A stretch of DNA of 35,935 nucleotides from JBPCQA01 sp050998615 (GTDB lineage Bacteria; Actinomycetota; Actinomycetes; Propionibacteriales; Nocardioidaceae), in the NCBI GenBank assembly GCA_050998615.1, contig JBPCQA010000027.1, positions 1 through 35,935 of the forward strand, in the 5' to 3' direction. Below are positions 1 through 8,624 of this stretch, piece by piece. Each line of letters opens with the position of its first letter. Positions within the stretch are counted from its first letter, which is position 1. The notes under the pieces were generated by a model. That model saw nothing but the letters and a program-made list of their open reading frames with translations, did no database searches and had not been told where the DNA came from. Made by a program: the position numbers and the translations under genes.

Positions 1-57
1 AAGCAACTGATCGACCTCGCCGCTGCCCGCACCCAAGGCACCCGACCCGCAGCCTGA
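1..57 (+). CDS. 3' end of an unidentified gene (partial)
   Basis: Frame 1 is open from the window edge and ends at a TGA at 55-57, giving the last 18 residues KQLIDLAAARTQGTRPAA. The codons are GC-rich and look coding, but this is too short to assign a family. The direct repeats just downstream (65-123) would fit the end of a mobile element, so a transposase or helper gene is possible. That link is inference only, and the gene body lies outside the window. Confidence 0.35.
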   Translation, partial: KQLIDLAAARTQGTRPAA

Positions 58-64
58 CCACCAT

Positions 65-123
65 CCGGACATTCCACGTGAGGCAAGCGTCAAACTTTCC
101 CGGACATCTTGACGTGAGGCAAG
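65..123. repeat. Two imperfect direct repeats
   Basis: CCGGACAT followed a few bases later by ACGTGAGGCAAG occurs twice: 65-72 with 76-87, and 100-107 with 112-123. The period is 35-36 bp. The unit is not coding for the neighbouring gene. It lies between the end of an unidentified gene and the 3' end of the sulfotransferase-like gene. It may be a mobile-element end or a protein-binding array. Nothing else in the window matches it. Confidence 0.6.
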
Positions 124-192
124 ACGCTCTGCGAGATGAGTGGAATCTGGCGAGCAAGGGACCAGATTCGTTCCGCTGCTAAGGGACCTCCG

Positions 193-1854
193 TCACCAGT
201 GGATGCGGTCGAAGAAGCTGTCCTCTTCGGACGCTTTTGGCGGCGGCTGTTCTGCCGGGTCCTGCTGAGAGGTTGAGGCTCTCGACTCATCCTGCTTTGG
301 CGTGGCGACCGTCGTGGGTTGCGGTTGAGGTTGCGGCGCCGACGACACCGATGTTGACGCGGTCGCTGGCGGCGGCTGCTGATTGGCGGTCGGCTGTGAG
401 GTGTTCGAGCTCGATCCGTTGGATCCGGCTTGGCTGTTGTCGCTGTTCTGGGCCTCGATGCCTTCGCTGCCGTGAATCACCTCAGCCGGCACCGCTTGCT
501 CGTCAGGAGTGGCTGCCGCCGCCGGCTGCGTTGGCCTTTGCTGCTGCCCGGGCTTGCCTTGCTGGTTGGCGCGGCCACCTTGCTGGTTGGCGCGGCCACC
601 TTGCTGGCCCGGCTCGGCTGGTTGGTTGGGGCCCCGCTGCTGGCCTGGTTTGCCCTGGTTAGGTCCGCCCTGGCTGGGGCGACCTGGTTGGCCGAGCTTT
701 GCCTGCTGGTTTGCGCGGCCCTGTTGATTCCCCCGTCCGGGCTGCTTGGGGCCGCCCGGTTGGTTTCGCTTCCCCGGCTGGCCCGCCCTCTTCTGCCCCT
801 TCTTGCGAGTTGGCTTCGCAGGCCGACCGGTGCGGAACTCGACGTACTTTCTCGCCATGGTGGTGACATAGCGTTGGACGTCAGCGAGCTCGTCGGCGGA
901 CAGCTGGAGCAGCTCGGCGGTTGCTTCCGGCTTGTCGATCGGCAGCGGCATTGGCCAGTCGGTGCCCCAGACGGCCTGGGCGAACGTCTGGTTGGACTCC
1001 GCGAACTGCTCGGCGACCCGGGCGGCCTCCTCGGGCGTCCAGCCCCAAAACCCGGTCTCGCACCATCCGTTGCGCCGGGCCATCGTGGACGCTAGGCGAT
1101 ACAGCTTGCGTGCGTGGTCTGATTTGTAGGAAAACTCGGGGTCAATGCCCTGCAAGTACTTTGTCAAGAGCTTGGCGGCCTCGATGCCGATCGGGCCCAA
1201 CGAGGCGTTCACCGGATCGTCACCGGTGACCAGTTCCTCGTCCGAGAGCTCGATGCGGCCAGCCGAAAGCACGGCGCGAATGGGGTCTTCGGTGCGCAGC
1301 TCGGTAAAGGGGATCGCGACGAAGTCGGCCTGTTTGGTGCGATACCAGGGTCTGAAGCACTCGTTGAGGTCGAACAGCCCTGTCTTGATGGCTCGCCGCG
1401 CGTAGACCTCGAAGCTCTTCATGCCCGTGTTGAGCATCTTGACCTTCTGACCGTACAGGCTGTTGATCTGCGACAGCTGATCGCGCACCACATAGACGAC
1501 CGTCACGTCGTCGCTAATCGCCGCCAGGCGTTCTCGCATGACCCGGCCCAAGGCATGGTTCGCGGCCATGTTCTCGAACCCCTCGGAGCTGATCAGGACG
1601 GTCTCGGCCTCGACCGTCTTCAACTCCTTGGCCAGGGCATCCCACCCGCCGATGTCCGGGCGGAACCGTTCGGCGTCTGTGAACTGCCAGGCGAGGTGGT
1701 GATGGCAGATGGACTTCTGGTTGTATTCCAGCCGGCCTGACGTCGGCAGGTACACCCCCTGCTTGGCGAGCAAGTCGGTGTTGGCGAAGAGGCCCGATTG
1801 GATGTACGTGGTCGCCGTCTTCGCCGCCCCAATGTGTACGACGAGGCGAGTCAT
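193..1854 (-). CDS. Sulfotransferase-like protein with long Q/G/P/N-rich C-terminal tail
   Basis: The protein has 553 residues. The N-terminus contains HIGAAKTATTYIQ (about residues 7-19), which resembles the PAPS 5'-phosphosulfate-binding loop of the sulfotransferase superfamily (usually TxxGTT, here K-T-A-T-T). Residues up to about 335 look like a compact globular domain. From about residue 345 the sequence becomes basic (KPTRKKGQKRAG), and then a roughly 150-residue low-complexity tail rich in Q, G, P, N and R follows. The tail contains a repeated GGRANQQ block (21-bp tandem copies at 559-579 and 580-600). After that come an S/T/Q-rich stretch and an acidic end (EEDSFFDRIHW). Many sulfotransferases are shorter and lack such a tail, so the tail is the odd part and is probably disordered. 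The gene is monocistronic and divergent from the amidohydrolase. Sulfate-transfer activity is inferred from one motif only. Confidence 0.65.
   Translation of the reverse strand: MTRLVVHIGAAKTATTYIQSGLFANTDLLAKQGVYLPTSGRLEYNQKSICHHHLAWQFTDAERFRPDIGGWDALAKELKTVEAETVLISSEGFENMAANHALGRVMRERLAAISDDVTVVYVVRDQLSQINSLYGQKVKMLNTGMKSFEVYARRAIKTGLFDLNECFRPWYRTKQADFVAIPFTELRTEDPIRAVLSAGRIELSDEELVTGDDPVNASLGPIGIEAAKLLTKYLQGIDPEFSYKSDHARKLYRLASTMARRNGWCETGFWGWTPEEAARVAEQFAESNQTFAQAVWGTDWPMPLPIDKPEATAELLQLSADELADVQRYVTTMARKYVEFRTGRPAKPTRKKGQKRAGQPGKRNQPGGPKQPGRGNQQGRANQQAKLGQPGRPSQGGPNQGKPGQQRGPNQPAEPGQQGGRANQQGGRANQQGKPGQQQRPTQPAAAATPDEQAVPAEVIHGSEGIEAQNSDNSQAGSNGSSSNTSQPTANQQPPPATASTSVSSAPQPQPQPTTVATPKQDESRASTSQQDPAEQPPPKASEEDSFFDRIHW
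559..600. repeat. 21-bp exact tandem duplication in coding tail
   Basis: The same 21 bases occur at 559-579 and again at 580-600, inside the low-complexity tail of the sulfotransferase-like gene. On the minus strand they encode GGRANQQ twice. The length is a multiple of three, so the frame is kept. The number of copies may vary between strains. Confidence 0.9.
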
Positions 1855-1972
1855 GCTTCGTCCCCATCTCTATGTCGAAGACTCCGGCCCGAGTGCTGGA
1901 GTCAAGGGTGGGCCCAAGTATCGTCGGCGCCACGTGGCCAACATTGGGTGCCCGTGGCCTACATGATGACAC

Positions 1973-2040
1973 AAGAGCCCGGATGGATTAGTACGTCTCT
2001 GACACCCGGGCCAACTACGCGGGCTCTTCTGAGCGGGCTC
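1973..2040 (+). promoter_or_regulatory. Possible structured leader upstream of amidohydrolase
   Basis: AAGAGCCCG (1973-1981) is an exact inverted repeat of CGGGCTCTT (2020-2028), which would leave a 38-nt loop. CGGGCTC occurs again at 2034-2040, so the left arm's GAGCCCG has two possible partners. The amidohydrolase starts at 2063. Alternative pairing is the kind of layout seen in attenuators, but no known riboswitch was recognised. It could also be an operator for the divergent genes. Confidence 0.3.
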
Positions 2041-2062
2041 GGGGGGATGCAACACTAGAGGC

Positions 2063-3274
2063 GTGCTTGCCGCTGGTGTCCTGGACGAGATTGATGGTTG
2101 CGCTAAGAGCCTTGAGACGGAGCTGATCGAATTTCGGCGAGCACGTCACCTGCGTCCAGAGTTGGGGCGCCACGAGCACCACACCACCAACGCGATCATC
2201 GAGCGACTCACCAACGCCGGGCTCAAGCCACGCGTGCTGAGCTCTGGAACAGGGGTGGTCTGCGACGTCATCGGGACCGCGGGGGATGCTCCCACGATGG
2301 GATTTCGCGGTGACATCGACGCGCTGCCGCTGGTCGACGCCAAGCAAGTATCCTATCGATCACAGGTCGACGGGGTTTGCCATGCCTGCGGTCACGACGT
2401 GCACACCACCATCGTGCTCGGTACGGCGTTGGTGCTCGCGGAGTTGGCCAGCCGGGGGCTCCTGACGCGCTCTGTTCGGCTGATCTTCCAACCGGCGGAA
2501 GAGATCACGCCTGGCGGAGCACTCGACGTGATCGCCGACGGCGCCATCGACGGGCTTGAGCAGGTCTTTGCCCTGCATTGCGACCCCAAGGTCGAGGTCG
2601 GCAGGGTGGGTCTTCGGATTGGCCCGATCACCGCAGGAGCCGACCACCTCCAGGTGACGATGAGCGGGCCCGGGGGCCATACGGCACGGCCGCATCTGAC
2701 CGCCGATGTGGTGTTCGCGCTCGGAGCGCTCATCACCGAGCTCCCGGGGGTGCTTTCCCGCACCTGCGATCCCCGGGCGGGGCTCAGCGTGGTTTGGGGC
2801 CAAGTCCACTCGGGCGCGGTGGCGAACGCGATACCGCGTAGCGGCTTCGTGAGCGGCACCATCCGGTGCCTGGACGCGAATGTGTGGGAGGCGGCGCACG
2901 CGCTGATCCCCGACATCATCCGTTCACTCGCGGCGCCGTACGGCGTGGACGTCGACATCGACATGCACACCAGCGTCCCGCCCTGCGTCAACGACGCCGT
3001 GTGCACCCGGCTCCTGGAGGATGCCGCCCTTGCCACCCTGGGCGACGATGGAGTGGTTAGATCAGATCAGAGCCTTGGTGGCGAAGACTTCGCCTGGATC
3101 GCCGGAAGGACGCCAGGATCGCTCGCTCGGCTCGGGGTGAGAGGTCGCAAGGTTGCCGACATCGGGGACCTGCATCAGGCGACTTTTGACATAGACGAGG
3201 AAGCAATCGGGGTGGGTGTGCGGCTGTTTTCCGCCGTGGCGCTGGACGACTCGACGCACGACGGTGATCACTAG
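2063..3274 (+). CDS. M20-family amidohydrolase (metallo-aminoacylase/carboxypeptidase type)
   Basis: This 403-residue protein is of usual length for the M20D peptidase/amidohydrolase family, whose members hydrolyse N-acyl amino acids or related amides with a two-metal centre. Visible motifs are GDIDALP (83-89, metal aspartate), HACGHD (107-112, metal cysteine/histidine), FQPAEE (142-147, catalytic and metal glutamates) and GPGGHTARP, the dimerisation-domain motif. The last metal histidine region is likely near the C-terminal HQATFD. The GTG start at 2063 has no good ribosome site. AACACT (2051-2056), six bases upstream, could be a weak -10 of a leaderless transcript. The substrate is unknown. 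In related actinomycetes such a gene commonly sits next to nucleoside catabolism genes, as it does here. Confidence 0.85.
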   Translation: MLAAGVLDEIDGCAKSLETELIEFRRARHLRPELGRHEHHTTNAIIERLTNAGLKPRVLSSGTGVVCDVIGTAGDAPTMGFRGDIDALPLVDAKQVSYRSQVDGVCHACGHDVHTTIVLGTALVLAELASRGLLTRSVRLIFQPAEEITPGGALDVIADGAIDGLEQVFALHCDPKVEVGRVGLRIGPITAGADHLQVTMSGPGGHTARPHLTADVVFALGALITELPGVLSRTCDPRAGLSVVWGQVHSGAVANAIPRSGFVSGTIRCLDANVWEAAHALIPDIIRSLAAPYGVDVDIDMHTSVPPCVNDAVCTRLLEDAALATLGDDGVVRSDQSLGGEDFAWIAGRTPGSLARLGVRGRKVADIGDLHQATFDIDEEAIGVGVRLFSAVALDDSTHDGDH

Positions 3275-3295
3275 GTCACTGGACACTTAGGTCAC
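3272..3295. repeat. TAGGTCAC direct repeat
   Basis: TAGGTCAC occurs at 3272-3279 (overlapping the amidohydrolase stop codon) and at 3288-3295, a 16-bp period. It lies upstream of the nucleoside-uptake operon and could bind a regulator, or it could be chance. Confidence 0.35.
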
Positions 3296-3349
3296 AAAGG
3301 AATATCGACGGCGCTGACGGCCTGCGTGGGTTCACGGTCGGCCTCTTGA

Positions 3350-3363
3350 CCGACTAGAGTCGG
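3350..3363. promoter_or_regulatory. Candidate operator overlapping the nucleoside operon promoter
   Basis: CCGACT-AG-AGTCGG is a 6-bp inverted repeat with a 2-bp centre. It lies 61 bp before the BMP lipoprotein start. TAGAGT (3355-3360) fits an actinobacterial -10 (TANNNT), with TTCACG (3331-3336) 18 bp upstream as a weak -35, so a bound repressor would cover the -10. The promoter and operator assignment is inference from position and symmetry. Confidence 0.35.
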
Positions 3364-3423
3364 CCCCGACGCGGGCGAGGGGTGGCTTCGTCCTATTGCA
3401 TGCATGCAAGCAGAGGAGGCGCC

Positions 3424-4536
3424 GTGAACAAGACGGCAAAAGCAATCACGCTCGTGGCTGTCACCGCGCTGGCCGTGGCCGGCTGTGGCAGCAAGCCGAC
3501 CAGCAACACCAACGCCGGCAGTAGTGGTAACACAAGCGGCGGGATGACCAGTAAGCCGCCCGCCCAGAATGCCAGCTTCACCGGCTGTATGGTCTCCGAC
3601 GTCGGCGGCTTCAACGACAAGTCGTTCAACCAGACCTCACTGCTGGGTCTGCAAAACGCCGTCAAGGACTACGGCATCAAGATGGCGAAGATCCAGTCCA
3701 ACTCTCCTAGCGAGTACGCAGGCAACATCAACGCGATGATCTCGGCGCACTGCAACAGCATCGTCACGGTCGGGTTCACCTTGGCCGCGGCCACCGAGAC
3801 CGCCGCGAAGAAGAACCCCAGCGTCGATTTCGCGATCGTCGACAACGCGTACACGAAGCCCCCCACGAATCTGAAGGGCCTGGTGTTCAACACCGCACAG
3901 CCCGCATTCCTCGCGGGTTATCTCGCAGCCGGCATGAGCAAGAACAAGGTGGTCGGCACCTACGGTGGCCAGAACATCCCGCCGGTGACGATCTACATGG
4001 ACGGCTTCTGGGACGGCGTGCAGTACTACAACCAGAAGCACAACGACAAGGTCCAGGTCATCGGTTGGAACGAGAAGACCCAAAACGGCACGTTCACCAA
4101 CGACTTCACCACGAAGGTCAAGGGCCAGACCACGGCGCAAAACATGATCTCGCAGGGCGCTGACATCATCTTCCCGGTAGCCGGGGCGGATGGCCTCGGT
4201 GCGCTTCAAGCGGCCAAGGACTCCGGTGGGAAAGTCAATGCCATCTGGGTCGACACCGACGGATGCGTGAGCGCGCCGGAGTACTGCTCGGTGCTTCTCA
4301 CCTCGGCCGAGAAGAACATGCAGGTCGCGGTGGAGTCGGCGGTCAAGGCAGTGCTCGGCAAGACGTTCACCAACACGCCGTACGTCGGCACGTTCTCCAA
4401 CGGCGGCGTGGGTCTTGCCCCGTTCCACGACTGGGCCGGCAAGATCCCGACCGCTTTGCAAGACGAGCTCAAGCAGGTCAAGCAGGAGCTGATCAGCGGC
4501 ACCATCAAGATCGCGTCTCCGGCGATCCCGAAGTGA
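3424..4536 (+). CDS. BMP-family nucleoside-binding lipoprotein of ABC importer
   Basis: The start is GTG at 3424 because AGAGGAGG (3412-3419) lies four bases upstream, and the reading from there gives a clean lipoprotein signal peptide with lipobox LAVAGC (lipidated Cys21). The mature part begins with a G/N/S/T-rich linker and then the basic-membrane-protein fold, with the hallmark DVGGFNDKSFNQ near the start of the domain. The length of 370 residues is normal. BMP proteins (PnrA/MED1 type) bind purine and pyrimidine nucleosides outside the membrane. It is followed 29 bp later by the matching ATPase and two permeases, then by nucleoside deaminase and phosphorylase genes, which supports nucleosides as the ligand. 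Confidence 0.93.
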   Translation: MNKTAKAITLVAVTALAVAGCGSKPTSNTNAGSSGNTSGGMTSKPPAQNASFTGCMVSDVGGFNDKSFNQTSLLGLQNAVKDYGIKMAKIQSNSPSEYAGNINAMISAHCNSIVTVGFTLAAATETAAKKNPSVDFAIVDNAYTKPPTNLKGLVFNTAQPAFLAGYLAAGMSKNKVVGTYGGQNIPPVTIYMDGFWDGVQYYNQKHNDKVQVIGWNEKTQNGTFTNDFTTKVKGQTTAQNMISQGADIIFPVAGADGLGALQAAKDSGGKVNAIWVDTDGCVSAPEYCSVLLTSAEKNMQVAVESAVKAVLGKTFTNTPYVGTFSNGGVGLAPFHDWAGKIPTALQDELKQVKQELISGTIKIASPAIPK

Positions 4537-4565
4537 GTTGCCGGGCCAGGAAAGGCTAGCCCGGG

Positions 4566-6143
4566 ATGGAACTCGAGCTTCGTGGCTTGACTAAACGGTT
4601 CGGCTCTTTGATCGCCAATGACCGTATCGACCTGACTGTCAAGCCCGGCGAGATTCACTGCCTGCTGGGCGAGAACGGCGCCGGCAAAACGACGCTGATG
4701 AACATGCTGTACGGCCTGCTGAGTCCCGATCACGGTGAGATTCTCGTCGACGGCCGGCCGGTGAAGTTCAAGACCCCGGGCGATGCGATCGCGGCCGGAA
4801 TTGGCATGGTGCACCAGCATTTCATGCTGGTGCCGGTCTTCTCGGTTGCGGATAACGTCATGCTCGGCAGGGAGAAGACCAGAGGCCTCGGTCTGCTCAA
4901 CCGCAGGGCGGCCGCGCAGATGGTCCGCGACCTCTCCAATCGGTACCGCCTCTCCGTCGACCCCGCCGCCATGGTGGAAGACCTACCGGTTGGTGTCCAA
5001 CAACGGGTGGAGATCATCAAGGCGCTCGCCAACGACGCGGAGCTGCTGATCCTCGACGAGCCGACCGCGGTGTTGACTCCGCAAGAAACCGACGAGCTGA
5101 TGCAGATCATGCGCGCGTTGCGTGATGGCGGCACGTCGATCGTGTTCATCACCCACAAGCTTCGGGAGGTGAAGGCGATCGGCGATCAGATCACCGTGAT
5201 CCGGCGCGGGGAAGTCGCCGGGAACGCCGACCCGGCGGTGTCAGAATCCGAGCTTGCCGAGCTCATGGTGGGACGCGAGGTCAGCCTGGTCGTGGACAAG
5301 TCACCCGCCAAGCCGGCCGACGTAGTGCTCGAGGTGTGCGGGCTCACTGTCATCGACCCACGTGGCGTAACCGTAGTCGACGACGTCTCGCTCGAGGTGC
5401 GCGGCGGGGAGATCCTCGGTATCGCCGGGGTTCAGGGCAACGGCCAAACGGAGCTCGTGAAGTCTCTGCTAGGACTGGTGCGGCCGGCGAGCGGTCGGGT
5501 CCTCCTCGACGGCCGGGACATCGGCAGGCACGGACCACGGCAACGGCTGGCCGACGGCATCGGCTTCATCCCTGAGGACCGCAGTCACGACGGCTTCGTG
5601 GGTGGTTTCTCGGTCCGCGAAAACCTTGTCTTGGATGTCTTCACCCGCGCGGAATTTTCCTCGGCGGGAGTGCTCAAGCTGGACGCGATAACCGACAACG
5701 CCCGCGATCGCATCGCCGAGTTCGACATCCGCACCGGCAACATGGACAACCCTGTGTCGTCGCTGTCTGGTGGCAACCAGCAGAAGGTGGTCGTCGCCCG
5801 TGAGATGTCGCGGCCGCTGAAGGCCATCATCGCGGCGCAGCCCACCCGCGGCCTCGATGTCGGCTCGATCGAGTTCATCCATAAGCGGATCATCGAGGCC
5901 CGTGACGCGGGTGCGGCCGTGATCATCGTGTCCACTGAGCTGGAGGAGATCTTCGGGCTGTCGGACCGCATTGCGGTGATGTTCGGTGGCCGGATCGTCG
6001 GCATCGTCGATCCCAGCGTCCCGCGCGACGAGATCGGCCTGATGATGGCCGGCGGCCACGACCGGGACGGTGGCTCGCTGCGGCCCCGCCCAGAGGTGCG
6101 ACCCGAGCCCGTCGTCAGCAAGGGAGGTGCCCGGGATGGCTGA
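4566..6143 (+). CDS. ABC transporter ATPase, double nucleotide-binding domain (nucleoside uptake)
   Basis: The 525 residues hold two fused ATPase domains, as in sugar- and nucleoside-type (CUT2/BMP-associated) importers. Domain 1 has Walker A GENGAGKTT (35-43), signature LPVGVQQRVEI and Walker B LLILDEPTAVLTP. Domain 2 has the usual degenerate P-loop GVQGNGQTE, signature LSGGNQQKVVVARE and AAQPTRGLDVG, where the Walker B acidic pair is altered as is common in this family. AGGAAAGG at 4548-4555 is the ribosome site. The 3' end overlaps the first permease by 8 bp, so expression is coupled. Confidence 0.94.
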   Translation: MELELRGLTKRFGSLIANDRIDLTVKPGEIHCLLGENGAGKTTLMNMLYGLLSPDHGEILVDGRPVKFKTPGDAIAAGIGMVHQHFMLVPVFSVADNVMLGREKTRGLGLLNRRAAAQMVRDLSNRYRLSVDPAAMVEDLPVGVQQRVEIIKALANDAELLILDEPTAVLTPQETDELMQIMRALRDGGTSIVFITHKLREVKAIGDQITVIRRGEVAGNADPAVSESELAELMVGREVSLVVDKSPAKPADVVLEVCGLTVIDPRGVTVVDDVSLEVRGGEILGIAGVQGNGQTELVKSLLGLVRPASGRVLLDGRDIGRHGPRQRLADGIGFIPEDRSHDGFVGGFSVRENLVLDVFTRAEFSSAGVLKLDAITDNARDRIAEFDIRTGNMDNPVSSLSGGNQQKVVVAREMSRPLKAIIAAQPTRGLDVGSIEFIHKRIIEARDAGAAVIIVSTELEEIFGLSDRIAVMFGGRIVGIVDPSVPRDEIGLMMAGGHDRDGGSLRPRPEVRPEPVVSKGGARDG

Positions 6144-7311
6144 TCGCGGCGACGAAGAGCAACCCCGCAATCGCTGGGGCGTCAATGTCGATGAGTGGAT
6201 GCCCACCGTCACAGTCTCGATCGCCTCGGTGTTGCTGGCGCTGGTCATCGGTGCAATCTTGATCATTGTCAGCTCACCTGGCGTGATCGGTTCGGCGAGC
6301 TACTTCTTCAGCTATCCCTGGGATGCGTTGAGCGCGGCCGGTCACGCAGTCGGCAGCTCCTACGGCGCGCTCGTCACCGGGTCTGTCGGCTCGTGGACCG
6401 CGATCACCTACACGCTGTCGCAGGCGGCACCGCTGATCTGCGCTGGGTTGGGCGTCACGTTGGCCTTCCGCAGCGGGCTCTTTAACATCGGCGCACAGGG
6501 CCAGCTGATCATCGGAGCCGCGTTCGCCGGCTTCGTCGGCTTCCACTTCCAGCTGCCGACCGGCATTCACGTGCTGGCAGCGCTGGCCGCGGGCCTGGTC
6601 GGTGGTGCGATCTGGGGTGGCATCGCCGGCGTCTTGAAGGCGCGCACCGGGGCACACGAGGTCATCGTGACCATCATGCTCAACTACGTGGCGATCCAGG
6701 CGCTCGACTGGTTGCTAGGCCTTGGCTCGTTCCAGCAGCCAGGCTCGAACAACAAGATAAGCCCGGCCGTCGACCACAGCGCTGCCTTCCCGCAGATCTT
6801 CGGCGTCCATGTCGGAGTGCTGCTGGCGTTTCTGACCGCCGTGATCGTGTGGTGGCTGCTGAACCGCACGACGCTCGGATTCTCAATGCGTGCGGTGGGC
6901 GCCAATCCCGATGCCGCCCGCACCGCCGGGATGAGCGTGGCCGGTAACTACATGATGGCGATGGTGATCGCCGGCGTGCTGGCGGGGCTGGCTGGTGTCC
7001 AGCAAGTGCTCGGCGACCAGGTCCAGCTCAGCACGTCGTTCGGCGGAACCGTCGGCTTCGACGCGATCACGGTCTCCTTGCTCGGGCGAGCCACCCCGTC
7101 CGGCACCGTGCTGGCAGGGCTGTTGTTCGGCGCAATCAACGCGGGTGGCATTCAGATGCAGGCCGTCGCCGGCACCTCGGTGTCGTTGACGGAGATCCTG
7201 CAGGCGTTGATTGTGATCTTCGTGGCGGCGCCGATGCTGGTGAAGGGGGTCTTCCGGATGAAGAAGGTAGGCGGCGAAGGCACGGTCTTGGCGAAGGGGT
7301 GGAACTCATGA
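6136..7311 (+). CDS. ABC transporter permease 1 (nucleoside uptake)
   Basis: The start is ATG at 6136, with AGGGAGGTG at 6121-6129 as a strong ribosome site inside the end of the ATPase gene. The 391-residue protein belongs to the branched-chain/BMP-associated permease family. It has a hydrophilic N-terminus of about 30 residues, then a series of hydrophobic segments, with the family motif FRSGLFNIGAQGQLIIGA near the middle of the first half and AVGANPDAARTAGM in the second half. It forms the membrane channel together with the next gene. Confidence 0.93.
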   Translation: MADRGDEEQPRNRWGVNVDEWMPTVTVSIASVLLALVIGAILIIVSSPGVIGSASYFFSYPWDALSAAGHAVGSSYGALVTGSVGSWTAITYTLSQAAPLICAGLGVTLAFRSGLFNIGAQGQLIIGAAFAGFVGFHFQLPTGIHVLAALAAGLVGGAIWGGIAGVLKARTGAHEVIVTIMLNYVAIQALDWLLGLGSFQQPGSNNKISPAVDHSAAFPQIFGVHVGVLLAFLTAVIVWWLLNRTTLGFSMRAVGANPDAARTAGMSVAGNYMMAMVIAGVLAGLAGVQQVLGDQVQLSTSFGGTVGFDAITVSLLGRATPSGTVLAGLLFGAINAGGIQMQAVAGTSVSLTEILQALIVIFVAAPMLVKGVFRMKKVGGEGTVLAKGWNS

Positions 7312-8618
7312 GCACGGTAGAGGCGAGCACGCCGGTCGACGTACCCGCCAAGCGGGTGGTGCGTGACCCGGCGGAGGTACGGCGACGCGGCCGGGTTGCG
7401 GTCACCCTCGGGCTGATCACGGCGGTGCTCTTGTATTTCGCGGTGGCGATCCACACGACGTACGTGCACTATGTGCTCGTCGAAATCCCCACCGCCGACA
7501 CCCCGGTGCATACGATCGTGGCGAAGCCGACGATCTTCGGCTGCGCCGCAGTCATCATCGTGATCGGTGTCGTGACGGTCGCGGGCTGGGTGCCACGCGG
7601 TTGGGTGTCGGCGGTGCTCATGGTGGTGGCCGGAATCGCCTTCGCGCTCGGCTTCATGGTCTGGGCCTACTCCGACCAGCCTGCCAGCGGGTTTGAAGTG
7701 AAGATGAGCAACCCGTTGCCCGGCACGCTCGCGATCGCTACCCCACTGATCCTCGGCGCGCTGGCCGGCTGCTTGTGTGAGCGGGCCGCCGTGATCAACG
7801 TGGCGATCGAGGCCCAGTTCATCATGGGTGCGTTCTTCGCGGCGATGGTGGCCAGCATGCTGACGAGCACCACGGCGGGACTGCTCGCCGGAATCGCGGC
7901 GGGTGTCGCCGTGGCCGCCCTGCTCGCGGTGTTCGCCATCAAGTATCAGGTCAACCAGGTGGTGCTGGGTGTCGTCCTGGTGCTGTTGGCGACCGGTCTC
8001 ACCGGCTTCCTGCTCGACCAGATCCCCAACAAAGCAAGCACGATCAATTTCTTGAACAATCCGCCGACGCTCACCGACATCGAGATCCCGGTGGTGTCGA
8101 AGATCCCGGTGATCGGCGGCAGCTTGTTCGACCAGACGATCCTCGTCTACGTGATGTATGTGTCGGTAGCCTTCGTCACCGTGGTGTTGTTCAAGACCCG
8201 GTGGGGGCTGCGCGTGCGGGCAGTCGGTGAACATCCCACCGCCGCCGACACGGTAGGCATCAAGGTGAACCGGATGCGCTGGCAAGCCGTCTTGTTCGGT
8301 GGTGTCTTCGCTGGTCTTGGCGGCGCCTACTTCACGGTGGGGTCGACCGGCACGTTCGACCGCGGCGTCACCGGCGGGAACGGCTTCATCGCGCTCGCCG
8401 CACTCATCATGGGCCGGTGGAATCCGATCGGGGCAACCCTCGCCTCGCTGTTCTTCGGCTTCATGTGGAACTTGCAAAACCAGCTGTCGTTCACCCAGAA
8501 GATCCCGGGCGACCTGCTGGGTATGACGCCGTACCTCGCGACGATCATCGCGGTTGCCGGGCTCGTCGGCCGGGTCAGGCCGCCAGCCGCCGACGGCGAG
8601 CCCTACGTCAAGAGCTGA
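7308..8618 (+). CDS. ABC transporter permease 2 (nucleoside uptake)
   Basis: The chosen start ATG (7308) overlaps the upstream stop as ATGA, with AAGGGG about 9 bases upstream; a GTG at 7299 is also possible. The 436 residues begin with a long cytoplasmic N-terminus (about 35 residues), and multiple transmembrane segments follow. Motifs AAVINVAIEAQFIMGA, AVGEHPTAADTVGI and ALAALIMGRWNPIGA are typical of the second permease of BMP-type nucleoside importers. It pairs with permease 1 in the membrane. Confidence 0.92.
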   Translation: MSTVEASTPVDVPAKRVVRDPAEVRRRGRVAVTLGLITAVLLYFAVAIHTTYVHYVLVEIPTADTPVHTIVAKPTIFGCAAVIIVIGVVTVAGWVPRGWVSAVLMVVAGIAFALGFMVWAYSDQPASGFEVKMSNPLPGTLAIATPLILGALAGCLCERAAVINVAIEAQFIMGAFFAAMVASMLTSTTAGLLAGIAAGVAVAALLAVFAIKYQVNQVVLGVVLVLLATGLTGFLLDQIPNKASTINFLNNPPTLTDIEIPVVSKIPVIGGSLFDQTILVYVMYVSVAFVTVVLFKTRWGLRVRAVGEHPTAADTVGIKVNRMRWQAVLFGGVFAGLGGAYFTVGSTGTFDRGVTGGNGFIALAALIMGRWNPIGATLASLFFGFMWNLQNQLSFTQKIPGDLLGMTPYLATIIAVAGLVGRVRPPAADGEPYVKS

Positions 8619-8624
8619 CGCGCC

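Noticed and set aside
430..1095. 221-residue hydrophobic frame opposite the low-complexity tail
   Set aside because: It arises from the complement of Q/G/P/N codons (Leu/Trp/Ala-rich) and has no start signal; the minus strand is the coding one.
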